This document shows positions 1-10,899 of a stretch of DNA of 64,000 nucleotides, piece after piece. How positions within the stretch are numbered: the stretch's first letter is position 1; the number at the start of each line of letters is the position of its first letter. This stretch comes from Chinchilla lanigera (taxonomy: Eukaryota; Chordata; Mammalia; Rodentia; Chinchillidae), in assembly GCF_000276665.1 (NCBI RefSeq), contig NW_004955423.1, forward strand, positions 6,085,547-6,149,546, written 5' to 3'. The notes under the pieces were generated by a model. The model had not been told where the DNA came from and made no database searches. It saw nothing but the letters and a program-made list of their open reading frames with translations. The position numbers and the translations under genes were made by a program.

Positions 1-93
1 AGCACAGAGTAAGCCTTTAGAAAGGATAGTAATTAATTTTTATGACAGCGCTTCACACTGAAGCTCTTACAACTTCTCAAATTGTGAAGAAAA

Positions 94-540
94 GTGGAAA
101 ACCAAATTTGTCCTGGTGTCTGGAGCCTCACACTCGACCCCGCTGTGTCTGCTCTTGTCTTATCTCCGTGTACCCTGTGCACATTGTACCCATCAAACTC
201 TCTGCCTTCAAATAGGTCACATTCATTCCTGTTTCTATGCTCTTGCTTTTGCCTTCCCATCCCATTTCTATGGCTTCTTAACAAATCTTTACCTGTCATA
301 GACCTATCTATCTTTCAAAACCTATTCCTTCATGGAGATGTTCCTCCTCCTCACTGGTGGAAATCATCCCCACTTTTTGCCAAGACCCTGGGTAGTCTTC
401 CCAGGGCAGATCACACCTGCGTGGCCCCTTGAGAATTTAGGTTTTTGTTTCCCAGATTGTCAGCCCTCTGAAGCATGAACAGCATCTGTTTCATCCTTGC
501 AGCCACTGTGGCGTCTGGCAGTCTATATTTATCTCCTTCA
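94..540 (+). repeat. L2-like LINE 3' fragment (ancient)
   Basis: A pyrimidine-rich stretch that ends with the run of phrases typical of the sense 3' end of mammalian L2 (a segment about a group needing treatment of 'cagccctctgaagcatgaac' type followed by 'tgtttcatccttgcag'). It contains two overlapping short plus-strand reading frames of 112 and 61 codons, but neither has a recognisable domain and both lie within the repeat. The family call is from remembered consensus features and the copy is strongly diverged, so the boundaries are approximate. Confidence 0.45.
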
Positions 541-559
541 TTCCCCAAAGAGTTCCTGA

Positions 560-2520
560 GTGCCTAATCTGTGTGGGGGCTCCAACCATTTATTCAAATC
601 TCAGCAAAAATATATTCAACGGCAGAAGAAATAGATGAACAAATATGTCAGTAATGAGGTGGTAAGCCAATGTAATTTGTGGCGTACGTTCTCTGCACTA
701 CATTTTAGCGATGGAGTCACACCAGCCACCTAAAAATCTGAGATACTCCACTTCTTAAGAAACCGCACAAGGGATTCTTCAGAATTTTAGGTTCTTTTAA
801 TCCATTTTGGTCTCTGATCACCTCAGTGTATAATGATTTTCACTCCCAGCTGCTGTTCTTAGCTCACTTTTCTTGCAAGTTCCCGAAGAATGTGTTCTTA
901 CGACCTTTGTCCTTTAATACCTTTGTCCCAATTTGCTCATCTCCTTTTCTAAATGGCTCTCACCCTGGCTCTGTGCTGGTCAGTTTCTTCCATTCCCTGC
1001 TGTTAGATCGCAATTTTTATTTCTTGGATTCTCTAAATACACTATGACTCTGTAAGGATTATGCATTTGTATGCAATACATAAAATATAGTCACACATAA
1101 TATACTTCTTTAATGGTTTTGTATATGCATCTGTCTTAGTCATATATACTACTCTTCCCTCATTTGTCCATTTAAATTGCAATTTCCTAATAGGTACCCT
1201 AGCACTGTGGTACTGTAGAAGACTTTCTAAGAAGAAAAGAAATAAACACATCCCAGTTGCCTTGTTCTTGTACAGATGTACGGACATGAGAAGAACAGGT
1301 TCTCACTCGAGCAATTGAACAGTGGGCTTACAGAGAACTGAAATGTCATGCAGGATACCACTGAGCCGTGCTGGCAGCAACTCTAACAGTAAGGCATTCT
1401 TTGTGGCAATTTCCTTTTGTCCTTGGCTCCCCTCACTTTTCCTGGAGCATTCACTGAAGACCTTTCTCTCTGTCCTTGTTCTCTTCCATACCATGGCTGA
1501 TATTTAACGGAAGCATCCATGAGCTTATGGCTTCTGTTACTTTGCAGCTTTTGTTCTCAGCTTTTGTGTCTTTCAGAGGTATTGCAAACTACTCTGTATA
1601 GATCTTTCTTCATGTCACATCCCCAAGATGAACATCTGATTGAGCAGTTAGTATTCAATACCTAATGGCCCTGTTGGTTAGAATTCTTATGCAGAGTCAC
1701 CACATGAACTTCTCTGATATTCCTTCCACAAGTGGGTGGCTTTGGAACAGGTGTTAACTCCTGCTACAAACATTTGGAATAAATATTTCAGGACTAGAGG
1801 CCTCAAAATGCAGTATAATCCTGATATGAGCAATTGAATGCAGATTCTTTATACAGAAAATTGTGGTTCATTGGCTACTATTTTTTGTTTAATTTAAAAT
1901 ATTCTCAACTATTTCTTTATAGATTGTGTTCATACAGGTCAAAGAAAAGTAGAGACTTTAGTTGTATTGTGAAGTTGTTCTCTAGAGGCAATAATATATG
2001 ATAATGTATAGGATATTAGAGAACCACAGTCCTTAAATGGACTGTCAAAATCATCTCTTCCAGCAATTTTCAGTTCACTGATTTTAGTCAGTTTACAATT
2101 TTAAACGTTATTAAAGAGTTTTAGTTTATGTAATTTTGTCTACCAATATTTATTGCATTAAATTTTAAAATACATTTTCAAATGTTTATTAATGCACTTA
2201 AAATAACATTGGTAAACCTATTGTATATAAAATAACATCTTAATAAAATGACTATATTTTAAATTATTTGTATATGTACATTATACGTGTGTATTTATGG
2301 GTGTATAATACCAGTAAGATGAGTGATGTCTTCCCTTTCTTTGCAAATCTTTTTACAAATCAGGTTTAATGGTAAAAAGCTGGATTTTCATATCTGCTAT
2401 TGCATTTAATGTGCTATGACATCATATATCCTACAACCTCCAGGAAGCGCCACTGTATTCTTGGGGGCAAATGAGAGTTAAAAAAGAGATACACTACCTG
2501 AGAGGATTCCAGAGACCTCT
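560..2520. other. AT-rich stretch without a recognised gene
   Basis: Only short reading frames (81 codons or fewer) are present and none has a recognisable motif. Part of 826-1047 may be another old LINE fragment. The segment around 2100-2300 is very AT-rich. I see no promoter or splice-site arrangement that would define an exon. Confidence 0.6.
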
Positions 2521-2529
2521 AAGATCCTT

Positions 2530-2680
2530 AGACCACATTTTGAGAACCATTGAAGACTTTTATTTTATAGAAGTGAAAACAGATTTCTGGGAAGTGAGTT
2601 ATTTCCCCAGGGCACACAGCAAGTTGCTAGCAGAGCTGGGGTTAGAACTCAGGTGTCCTCTTTCTTCATTACATCGGGAT
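2530..2680 (-). repeat. MIR SINE fragment
   Basis: Read on the plus strand it shows the antisense MIR order: an 'attttatagaagtgaaaac' segment, then 'cacacagcaagttgctagca', then 'gagctggggttagaactcag'. These correspond to the MIR core region through the B-box side. It is an ancient, diverged tRNA-derived SINE. Confidence 0.75.
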
Positions 2681-3339
2681 TCAAGTTCCACAAGAAGCAT
2701 ATCCTGCCCATATCCTGATGTGAGGAGCTGACAAAATACCAATATCTGCCTGTTTCCTGCTCTGAAACCTTGGCTTCGAGTGAATTACCAGACTATGGGA
2801 GATGAAGAGATAGGTGGTGTTGCCTAGGCATCAGAGACACACAGGGATTACAGCACATGATTCAGGAGTGCTCTTCTTTCCACTGGCCCGTGTACGGCAG
2901 TGTCTGTCTCTCCTGTACTGGTGCTTGTTGTAGAGAAATAAACAGGCATGTGGAAACTTGAGAGGACATCGTTGGACTATACCAGCCCCTTCTCAGATTT
3001 TCCAGGTTGGATCTGAGAGACAATTCCAGAAGCAACGTCTCCGTTATTGCCTTTAATTTCTCCATAGACCCAAACTAATATTGTCCTTTCCTTTTGTTAC
3101 ACTTCTGGCAGAAAGTCATTCCTTCATGGTTAGGCTTAATTTGGAGCCAAACTGAACGCAGATGGGACAGGCTGCCATGTTGTGGCAATTTTGTGCCAAT
3201 TCTTTGGGACAATGTCTGTATCCACTGGGCAAAATGATGTAATATGGGGCTTATTGCACAGTATGTGGTATTGAAGGAGGAATGCAATTAAAAATTCTTT
3301 AGATGAAACAAAAAGGAAATGTATTTTTGACTCTAAATT

Positions 3340-3640
3340 TTACTTGAGCATATATATATGTATGTATATATACATTTATACTAGTATACATATATACTAG
3401 TATATATACTCTAGATACTCTCTCTATATATACTGTAGTATACTCTATATACATACTCTAGTATATATACTCTATATAGAGTATTATATACCAGTATACA
3501 TATATACTAGTATATATACTCTAGTGTATATATGTATACTGGTATATAATACTCTATATTATATATATATTATAGATAATGTGCTTTTGCAAGCATACAT
3601 ACACACATACACTCACACACATATATATGCATGTATTTTC
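3340..3640. repeat. TA-rich simple repeat block with CA/TA ends
   Basis: About 300 bp made almost entirely of TA, CTAG and ACTC units, running into CA/TA repeats near 3595-3625. It includes several local palindromes such as the 'ctagtatacatatatactag' type around 3380-3400 and the long inverted repeat listed separately. This kind of DNA readily forms cruciforms and changes length by slippage. Confidence 0.9.
3474..3559. repeat. Perfect inverted repeat, two 34-nt arms, 18-nt spacer
   Basis: The left arm (3474-3507) is the exact reverse complement of the right arm (3526-3559). I checked all 34 positions by hand. The spacer 3508-3525 is itself AT-rich and partly self-complementary. The arms carry CC/GG and GAG/CTC landmarks, so the match is not simply alternating TA. 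This could extrude as a cruciform. Confidence 0.9.
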
Positions 3641-3659
3641 ATTCTGAATTTAAATAGCC

Positions 3660-6600
3660 TCTAGATAATTATAGTAGTAAACACCTTCTCCTCTTAGAGC
3701 AGGTGCATGTTCTTTCAGAGAAACGTCTGAAAAATATTGAGATCATTGAGTTTAAACTTGGAATTTAAACTTTCCTTATACTGACAGTCTCTAATTATAT
3801 GCATTTAACAATTAAAACCCTATTATTTGAATAAGTTATTAATTTATAAAAGTTCCTAAGATTCAAAAGTAAGAGACAGTTTGTGTACCAAACAGACCCC
3901 ACCTTTAAATAAAAACTGTACATAGTTTGCGATTCCCCTAACCCTAATGCCTCATCAAGTGTAGGTACCCAGGTGTATTTTGTTTTCTGGTATTAATGGG
4001 ATTGGGAATTTAATTCATTTGTCCTAGGGCTACAAAATGTGCCTGTGCCTTCTTCCAAGGGAGTTGGAGAAAATGACTGGCCAGCACTCTGCTACTCTAT
4101 TTTCTGTTTTCCCTGATTTCATGGAATAGTCTGATCTTCTCCAAGTAAGTGGAATTGCTGCCTTTTTGCTTGACAGCTGAAGACAAACACCAAGCTGTCC
4201 AGAAGATTGCGTGCCATTTTATTCCTCTCTTGAAATTCCTGAAGATACAGGCAAAAAAAAAAAAATAATCAGGAAATTCTCCTAAGAAGATTTTCAGAAT
4301 CTTCATAATATTAGTACTGACATTTCAAACTGAGTTGGTATACTATACACCTTTTTTCCTTTTGAAAATGTCAATAAACTTTTCTTACTAAAACAGTAGG
4401 AACAAAGTTTTGCTTACCTTTCACATTAAGATGTTTTTCTGATTTGCGGTATTGTTTTTTCAGTTTTTCTGGGAATTTAGGTACTTCTTTGTGTGTCTCT
4501 TCAAATCTCATTCTCTATGCCTCCCCCATCCCCACACAACCATTGACCTGAATTAATATTGTGGGGTGCTTGTGTTGTTTATTTATAACTTTATATGAAT
4601 GGGATCATGTTCTCTGCATTCTCCTGTGACCTTTTTCCTGAAATGTTTAGCTTTTGAAATTCATCTATTACTGTAAAGCTTTTTAAGCATAAGAGAGGCA
4701 TATTCATTAGACAGGTAAGTGATCATTTCTCTGTCACCTTTTTTTAGAAGGCCTCAACAAATTTTTAGCTATTTATTTGCTTATTCTTATCAAGTTATAC
4801 ATGCTACCGTTTATTTTTATTTTATATAGGCCAATACTATTTACTCATGATTAGTTGGGAAATATTCAGAGGCCACCTCTCTCAGCAACAATCAACTAAA
4901 ACTCTAAAATGTTATGTTTACTTGTGATCAAAGTATGATTACTTTCATGGGTTAGTTTAGAAAATGAGTAAGTGTATTAGAAAAAGTGCAGAATGTGAAA
5001 GAATGGAACAATAGGGTTGATAGTCTTATGTGTTCTAACAGCAACAGGAAAAAGACAGTCTTACAAGTTTGGACAATTAGAGAGTCCTACTCCTGATCCT
5101 CGACAGTTGTGAATGTTGGACTGCTTGGATTAAAACAATGAGGAAACTAATAAATGCAGGCTTGAACCTCTATTTGAATAAATCATCAACCAAACATATA
5201 ATGGCCTTTCAAAATTAGGTCTTACCCTATGGAACCGTAAGCTACCTTCTTGGCTGGAGACAGTGAACCTGGGCATTGTAAAAATATTGTAAAATTTTTT
5301 TTCACCTGAAGTTTCCTAATCCCTTTAAAATATATAGTACATCTAAATATTAAGTATATTTAGTGTAAAGTTCAATGCATATTTTCTTAAACTAACACTG
5401 GAACTATTATATATAAAGTGTTCATGATTATATGTGAGTGTTCAACAGCTTTAAAATTAGAGTATATATTTGAAATCTTAAATGGAATTGACCTTTCCTA
5501 TCACTTTTAAATAGGTACAACCTGACTACCGTGGTACCTTCTAGAATCTTTTCAGTGATTATATAATTCTTTCAATATGGTATCATTAAACTTGTGGGTG
5601 GTAGCAACCATTACAAAAAGCCCATTCAAATTTTGTTAAAACTCTTAGGAAAATGATTTATTTAATTTATATGTATAAATAATATAACCAAAAGCAGGAA
5701 AGGAGTTACTAAAACATAATTCTGCACTAAATTAAAACAGAGTGTTTTCATTTTGCTTCTGTTATTATGACAGTTGAACAATATATGCTATTCTAAATGG
5801 ATGTCTGGTATAAAGAGCAAAGATCAAGAAATGAATGTTTAGAACAGTAAATTATATGTTAAAATCTATAAATAGCTTAATAAATATATTCTTGTATTTA
5901 AGGAGCAGAAAATTGCAGGCTACAAAGTAGATTATCCAAATGGCACTGTTTTGAAATCACCTTTGAAACAGCACACATTGTCCTGTTTGATTTCATAGCT
6001 TCGGCACGTAAAACTTCAGTTTTTAAGAAAGAGGCCATTCTGAAAATTATTTATTTTGTCTTGGGCCATCTTATTCTTGATAATTTATAATAATTTATAA
6101 ATAGCCTATCCATGTCAGGATGGCATAATTCATACATATGTTAATTAGTAAAAAGAGAAAATCAGAATAAAGAAATAAAGAACCAGGGACAAGAATTCAC
6201 AGACCATGCACTCATCGTCCTATGTATTTACTAGAGCATTTTCTAGTGTTTTACCACAAACATGTCTCTGAGTTTCGTGGCAACCTTGGAAAGCCTGGAA
6301 AGGAGCTTGGTTATGTAAACACAAGCTTTACGCCATGACTATCTTGTATTTTCTGAAGCTGAGACCTACAAAAGGTGTTTGTTTGTTTGTTTAACTTGTG
6401 TCATTAACTTGATTCTTTATAGTCATTCAATATTTCCATTTTTTGTGTCAACTTTATGAGTTAATATCTTAGAGAACAATGGTACCTTGCTATGCCTCAT
6501 GATCACTCATTTTAAGGCCATAATAGCCCCCAGAACACAGATTTGTGTCGATGAAGGTAATGCTGTATCAATGAGACTCAATCATAATTCTCAGGACTGA

Positions 6601-6770
6601 AAAAAATGGAAGCTTATTTCCTCTGATGTAACAATCCAAGGTGAACATTCTAGTTCAGTAGTTGGCTCTGCTTGAAATGCAGGGATTAAGGTTTTCCATC
6701 ACAATTCTCCACCAGCCTCAAAAGACATTGCAGTTGATGTAGTAGTTCTTGAACATCTAGTTTATTGCTT
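3660..6770. other. Long gene-free stretch, mostly unique AT-rich DNA
   Basis: No reading frame above 69 codons. The segment around 4560-4700 resembles the antisense 3' part of an old L1 ('gaatgggatcatgttctctg' phrase). The stretch 5870-6110 is repeat-poor and could be conserved, but I cannot test this. Otherwise I see nothing I can name. Confidence 0.55.
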
Positions 6771-7021
6771 TGCATGATTTCAGTTATCCTAGGTCAACCA
6801 TGGTCTGAAAATATTAAATGGAAAATTCTAGAAATAAGCTACTTCTCAGGTTTAAGTTGTACAACATTCTGAATAGTGGGATGACGTTCTATCCAACTCC
6901 ATTTCCTTGTCCAATGTATCCATACTATAGATGCTATCCACCCATCAGTTACTTGGTAACTATCATAGTTATCAGATCAACTGTCTCAGTGTTGTAGTGC
7001 TTGATTGCAAATAACTATTGT

Positions 7022-7271
7022 TTTTTAAATTTACTTTTATTAGCATGCGTTTGCAGTACATAGTAATCACATTTATCATGAGAAGTTGGTGCATATACAT
7101 AACACATAGCATTTTTTTTTGTTATCCCTACCCCCTGCTCCTTTCCCTGCTCCTTCCAACTCTCCATCCCCTTCCCACCTGCAAAAGCTCTACTTCCATT
7201 TTTCCCTTCAAGTTTTCCCATCCCCCTTTCCCCACTCTCTCCCTTTCCTCCTCCTCTTGTTCCTCTTCCCA
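7022..7271 (-). mobile_element. L1 3'-end fragment (antisense), nested in the Tigger element
   Basis: It begins on the plus strand with a T-rich run and a 'ttattagcatgcgtttgcag' segment. It is roughly 65% similar over about 70 bp to a second copy at 10133-10205. It then enters a polypyrimidine tract (7120-7270), which on the minus strand is the polypurine tract typical of L1 3' untranslated regions. It interrupts the Tigger leader just before the transposase start. I did not find clear target-site duplications. Confidence 0.5.
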
Positions 7272-7274
7272 TTA

Positions 7275-7560
7275 ATGGCCCCAAAGTGGAAAAGTTTTGA
7301 TGCCGGCAATTCCAATATGCCAAAGAGAAACTATAAAGTACTTCCTCCTAGTGAAAAGGTGGAAATTTTTGATTTAAATGAAAAGTACAAAGTATATATT
7401 GAGGTTGCTAAGATCTAGGGAAAAAAAGAATGAATTGAATCTTCTGTTCATGAAATTGTGAAGAAGGAAAAAATATTCATGCTAGTTTTACCGTCACATC
7501 TCAAACTGCAAAAGTTACAACCAAAGTTCATAATAACTGCTGAGTTAAGATGGAAAAGGC
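7275..7560 (+). pseudogene. Broken N-terminus of a Tigger-type transposase
   Basis: Starting at the ATG at 7275 the frame gives a basic N-terminus (MAPKWKS...), then MPKRNYKVLPPSEKVEIFDL and ...YIEVAKI, ending at an in-frame stop (7416-7418). A second stop follows after GKKE. The frame then continues as ...SSVHEIVKKEKIF and, after a +1 shift, reads TAKVTTKV...KMEKA. This order matches the CENP-B/Psq-type helix-turn-helix DNA-binding region of TIGD/pogo transposases. Two stops, a frameshift and loss of the rest of the protein show it is dead. A retrocopy of a domesticated TIGD gene is unlikely because the flanks are transposon leader and tail. Confidence 0.8.
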
Positions 7561-7649
7561 AACACGTTGTAGGTTTGAGTACTAGCTATAGTTTTAGGGA
7601 TACTCTGGAGGGCTAGAATGTGTTCTACATAGATGAGTGAGTACTGTTC

Positions 7650-9040
7650 CACTGCATACTGTGGGATCTAAGCAAGCAGGAAGGGAAGTGCATTCAGAAG
7701 GCAGGTCCAGGTCACTTTTGTTCATAGTACATCGGTAAGAACTGTCACATAGCCACCCCAGAATTTATACACAAACAAAACAGTCTCGGGCAATAGAGAA
7801 TGATGGACTTGGCAGAAATGGGCAATCTTCTACAAGAAATATTTCAAAGGAACGTTCTGGGGTCTTGTCCATCAATTGAACATCTCGTAGCACATAGTGC
7901 TTGAATTTATTTATCTAACTAATGGAATTATACAGAAACTAAAACTAAACTCATTTCTCTGCTTCCCATCTCTATACATGCTCTTCCTTCCTTTCTTAAT
8001 TTTCTTTATTATTTTTCCTGAATTCTTTGTGCTTTGCCTTCCACAGTCAGGTTGATTTCTCTATACTTCACAAGTTCTTGTGTCTGGTGCACCACAGCTT
8101 TCTTAGAATATCAGTCTTGTATCATCACTCATATCTATTTCATTTGCTCGTTTCTACTCCTACTGGCCTAGGGTAAGTCCTTACTTCATTTGGATCTTTG
8201 CCTTGTAAGAGGCTATCCTGCTTCAGCCTACCCCTACCCCTGCCTCTGTCCATTCCATACTAATAGTTCCTGGATATCCTCCTCATTATACACAGAGACT
8301 GTTATGTTTTGGAAACTGCTGAGGAAATAAGGAAGAAACAGATGAGAAACTCTCAGGAAGCTTGTCATAGAAAATGGTAAGCCACGGACTCAATAGTAAT
8401 GTAAAAATTAGTTATACTGTCGGAGAGGGAGGGTTGGCTCCCATGGTTCATGGAAGGCTACCCAGCAGAGGAACTCTGTGATACCAAAGACTGAGTTTTA
8501 GACTTTTTTAAAAATATGAAAAACAAGATTTGGCACTTGAGTCCCCCAAACTTTGGGAAAATGTAGTAAGTGAAGAAATACTTTACATTTTGAGGGTAAT
8601 TCTTAAAGAAGATCCAGGCAGGGTTGTGGCTGGTACTTCCCTGTCTTCTGACTGGCCCTGAGGATTTGGCCTATGGTACTTATCAGGAAAAGAAGTGAAT
8701 TTTAGAAGGTCAAGTTTTGGATGAGAAAGGGATCATTTATTCCTTTTAACATTAGAACATCTACAGGTTTATGGAATAATTTTCATACCAGGAGAAAAAA
8801 TTATCTCCAGAAAGACTGAGGAACAGTAATCAGAGCATCAGCAGTTACAGGATGTGTCCCAGGCACAGGAAAAGGAAGCCCACACACATTTTTTCTCCTG
8901 ATTTCATGCAGTATGGAGACATGCATCCTTCTGGAAGGTAAGTTTTTTTTCGTGGAAAACATCAATAGTTCCTTGCAAGTTATTTTCTCCCCTGTTTTCA
9001 TGCTAAATCATGAGCAAATCTAGAGTGACTACGTTATCAT
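7650..9040. other. Gene-free unique stretch
   Basis: Short reading frames only (66 codons at most). The segment around 8300-8380 resembles an old dispersed repeat of the same unresolved family seen at 40.9 and 44.1 kb. I see no exon-like structure. Confidence 0.5.
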
Positions 9041-9240
9041 ATGGGATGGTTTCAACAGCTAGTAACAAAATATCCTAAATCAACTGACTTAAACCACAAC
9101 AGAATTTATTAGCTCTAATGATAGAAAATCCTGAGGTTAGGGGGCCCCAAAATTGGTTAATTCAGTGGTTCAGTGATGTGACGAAAGACCCTGTTCTTTT
9201 CTAATTTTCCGTAACACCTTCATAAGCAAATCAGCTTCCT
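9040..9240 (-). repeat. MLT1-like LTR fragment (MaLR), diverged
   Basis: The plus strand reads 'cctaaatcaactgacttaaa' then 'cacaacagaatttattagct', followed by a 'cctgaggtt' segment. This is the order of the antisense 3' part of MLT1-type LTRs. It is short and diverged, so the call is tentative. Confidence 0.45.
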
Positions 9241-9860
9241 TCATAGCTGGATGAAGTTAGAAGGCACATATTCCAGGCAAGGCAATGGCACAGGCAAAGG
9301 TACAGAGTCAGGAGGCTACAGGGCTTTTATGGGAAACAAGCTGAATTTGACTAAAATAGAATAATGGGAACCACAATGCAATACAGATGATGGGGCCAGG
9401 AATCATACAGCCCTATTGTGAAATTATGAAGTTGGATTTAATTCCACAGACCATTCAGAACCATGAATACCTTTTAGCTAGTACAGTGATAAAACCAGTA
9501 AAGGCCAGTAGGATGCTAAATCCGGCAGTCAGTACAGCCCTGAGGTGGCCTAATGTAGGAGGAAGATGAAAGCAATAGTTCAAGTAAGTAGAAGTGAAGG
9601 TCTGAAGTAGGTCAGAGGAAGAGGGAGAAAAGTGTGATACAGAGCCAGAGCAAAGATAAAAGTGACAGCCTTTGCCCAGTATTTGGGTGGGAAAAATCAG
9701 AGATGTCATTAATGCAAATTGAGTAAATAGAAGTGGTGTCAGGAATGTGACATTTGTTTGGCATTACATCATTGTGAGGCTCAGGCATTTCATCATAACA
9801 TAGCAGTTCACTTCCACGACACATCAGTAGGAGTTCTTAATGATGCCATTCTGCAGGTGA
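9240..9860. repeat. Ancient mammalian interspersed repeat, family unresolved
   Basis: It carries the phrase order 'ggcaatggcacaggcaaagg', 'gctgaatttgactaaaatag' and 'ggaagatgaaagcaatagtt', which belongs to a common old mammalian repeat. Related copies lie at 20.4-21.6, 40.9-41.5 and 44.1-44.5 kb. I cannot assign the family name with certainty. Short overlapping reading frames inside it are not genes. Confidence 0.45.
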
Positions 9861-10132
9861 AACTGAGGCAGGGGAAAATGTTTCAGAAATGTGTCTCGGC
9901 ACTTAGAGAATGGGGTGGTCAGAATTTTAACTGAGTATTCTTCACTTCAAAGCTCAAACTTTACATGTAGGAGTGAAGGGGACTAATTTGTTTTTATCTC
10001 TATTGGTTTTGGTTTTCTGCTCAAAAGTACTTAGAGTGGCTGTGCATTGCTCTGGAGAACAGTCCGACCACTGCCACACGCCCTGCCGGGGCATCCAACC
10101 TCTGACTGCAACTGGCTTTCCAAGCCTTTTCT

Positions 10133-10270
10133 TTTTCTTCTTTATTAGTACATGTCTGCAGTGTATTATGGTTACACTCATGGTGGGGAGCTGATACCTG
10201 TACACGACACATTTGAATGATTTCCATCGTGATAATTTGGTGTCCTGTTACATCCATCCAGTCATGATTA
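10133..10270 (-). mobile_element. L1 3'-end fragment (antisense)
   Basis: Following a 'cttttctttttcttctttat' T-rich start, the plus strand reads 'tagtacatgtctgcagtgta' and resembles the copy at 7035-7105. The layout (T-rich, then this motif) fits a severely 5'-truncated L1 in antisense orientation. Confidence 0.45.
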
Positions 10271-10788
10271 GTTGAAATTCACTAATGCTTTAAAGATATT
10301 CTCATTCCTGAAGAAGTAAAAAAAGAAATGAAAGAGAAATTAAAAAAAATACATAAAACGTAATTTAAAGTTACATTTATACTGGTGAAGTACACTTTAT
10401 GCCTATTAAAAATTATACTTAAATTATACCCATAATTTAATGAATATAAAGAGAAGTTTAGTGATTAAGTTATTGTCTGAAAATTCATAAAGAACTTACA
10501 GAGGAAATTAAGGCTAACTATATTCCATGGCCAAGAGAATTTTAACAGGAGGAAATATCTGTTTCTTCTTTGTAAGAGAGAATCTTCTCTGTTGATATCT
10601 TGTATGCTGAGTAACTACTTTGAAGATAATGATACACAGTGTCACATGTATTGACTATGGTTACTTTCTTTGTATTTTGTTATTAAATTTTTATTTATTT
10701 TTTGTAAAATAAAAAGGAAAAAGAGGAAATGGCTATAAAGCAGAACATATGTACTGTATTCCATTTTCACTTAAGGAAATTTAACCTA

Positions 10789-10882
10789 AGGGTTGGGGAT
10801 TTAGCTCAGTGGCAAAGCGCCTGCCTGGCAAGTGCAAGGTCGTGAGTTCGGTTCCTAGTACCAGAGAAAAACAAAAAAAAAA
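10789..10882 (+). mobile_element. ID SINE (tRNA-derived) with target-site duplication
   Basis: The head reads 'ggttggggatttagctcagt' (A box in 'tagctcagtgg') and 'gtgagttcggttcctagtac' (B box), followed by an A-rich tail. Flanking copies of 'aaggaaatttaaccta' at 10773-10788 and 10883-10898 are identical over 16 bp and mark the insertion. Perfect duplications and intact pol III boxes suggest a fairly recent insertion. It resembles a tRNA but is a SINE, because it has an A tail and target-site duplications. Confidence 0.95.
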
Positions 10883-10899
10883 AAGGAAATTTAACCTAC

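Larger units (their letters stand above)
6774..7648 (+). mobile_element. Internally deleted Tigger (TcMar-Tigger/pogo) DNA transposon
   Basis: The 5' noncoding part (6774-7020) follows the Tigger-type leader: 'cagttatcctaggtcaacca', then 'gaaaatattaaatggaaaat', then 'gttatcagatcaactgtctc'. After a foreign insertion (7022-7271) the sequence resumes at the transposase start codon (7275) and runs through its N-terminal coding region. Near 7561 it jumps to what looks like the element's 3' end ('ggtttgagtactagctatag' onward, ending near 7648). The bulk of the transposase, including the catalytic DDE part, is absent. The element is therefore a fossil that cannot move. The ends are approximate. Confidence 0.8.

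Noticed and set aside
10793..10862. tRNA genes at the ID elements (also at 21.3 and 46.7 kb)
   Set aside because: The A and B boxes are tRNA-derived, but A-rich tails and target-site duplications show these are SINEs, and the acceptor-stem pairing expected of a tRNA gene is absent.
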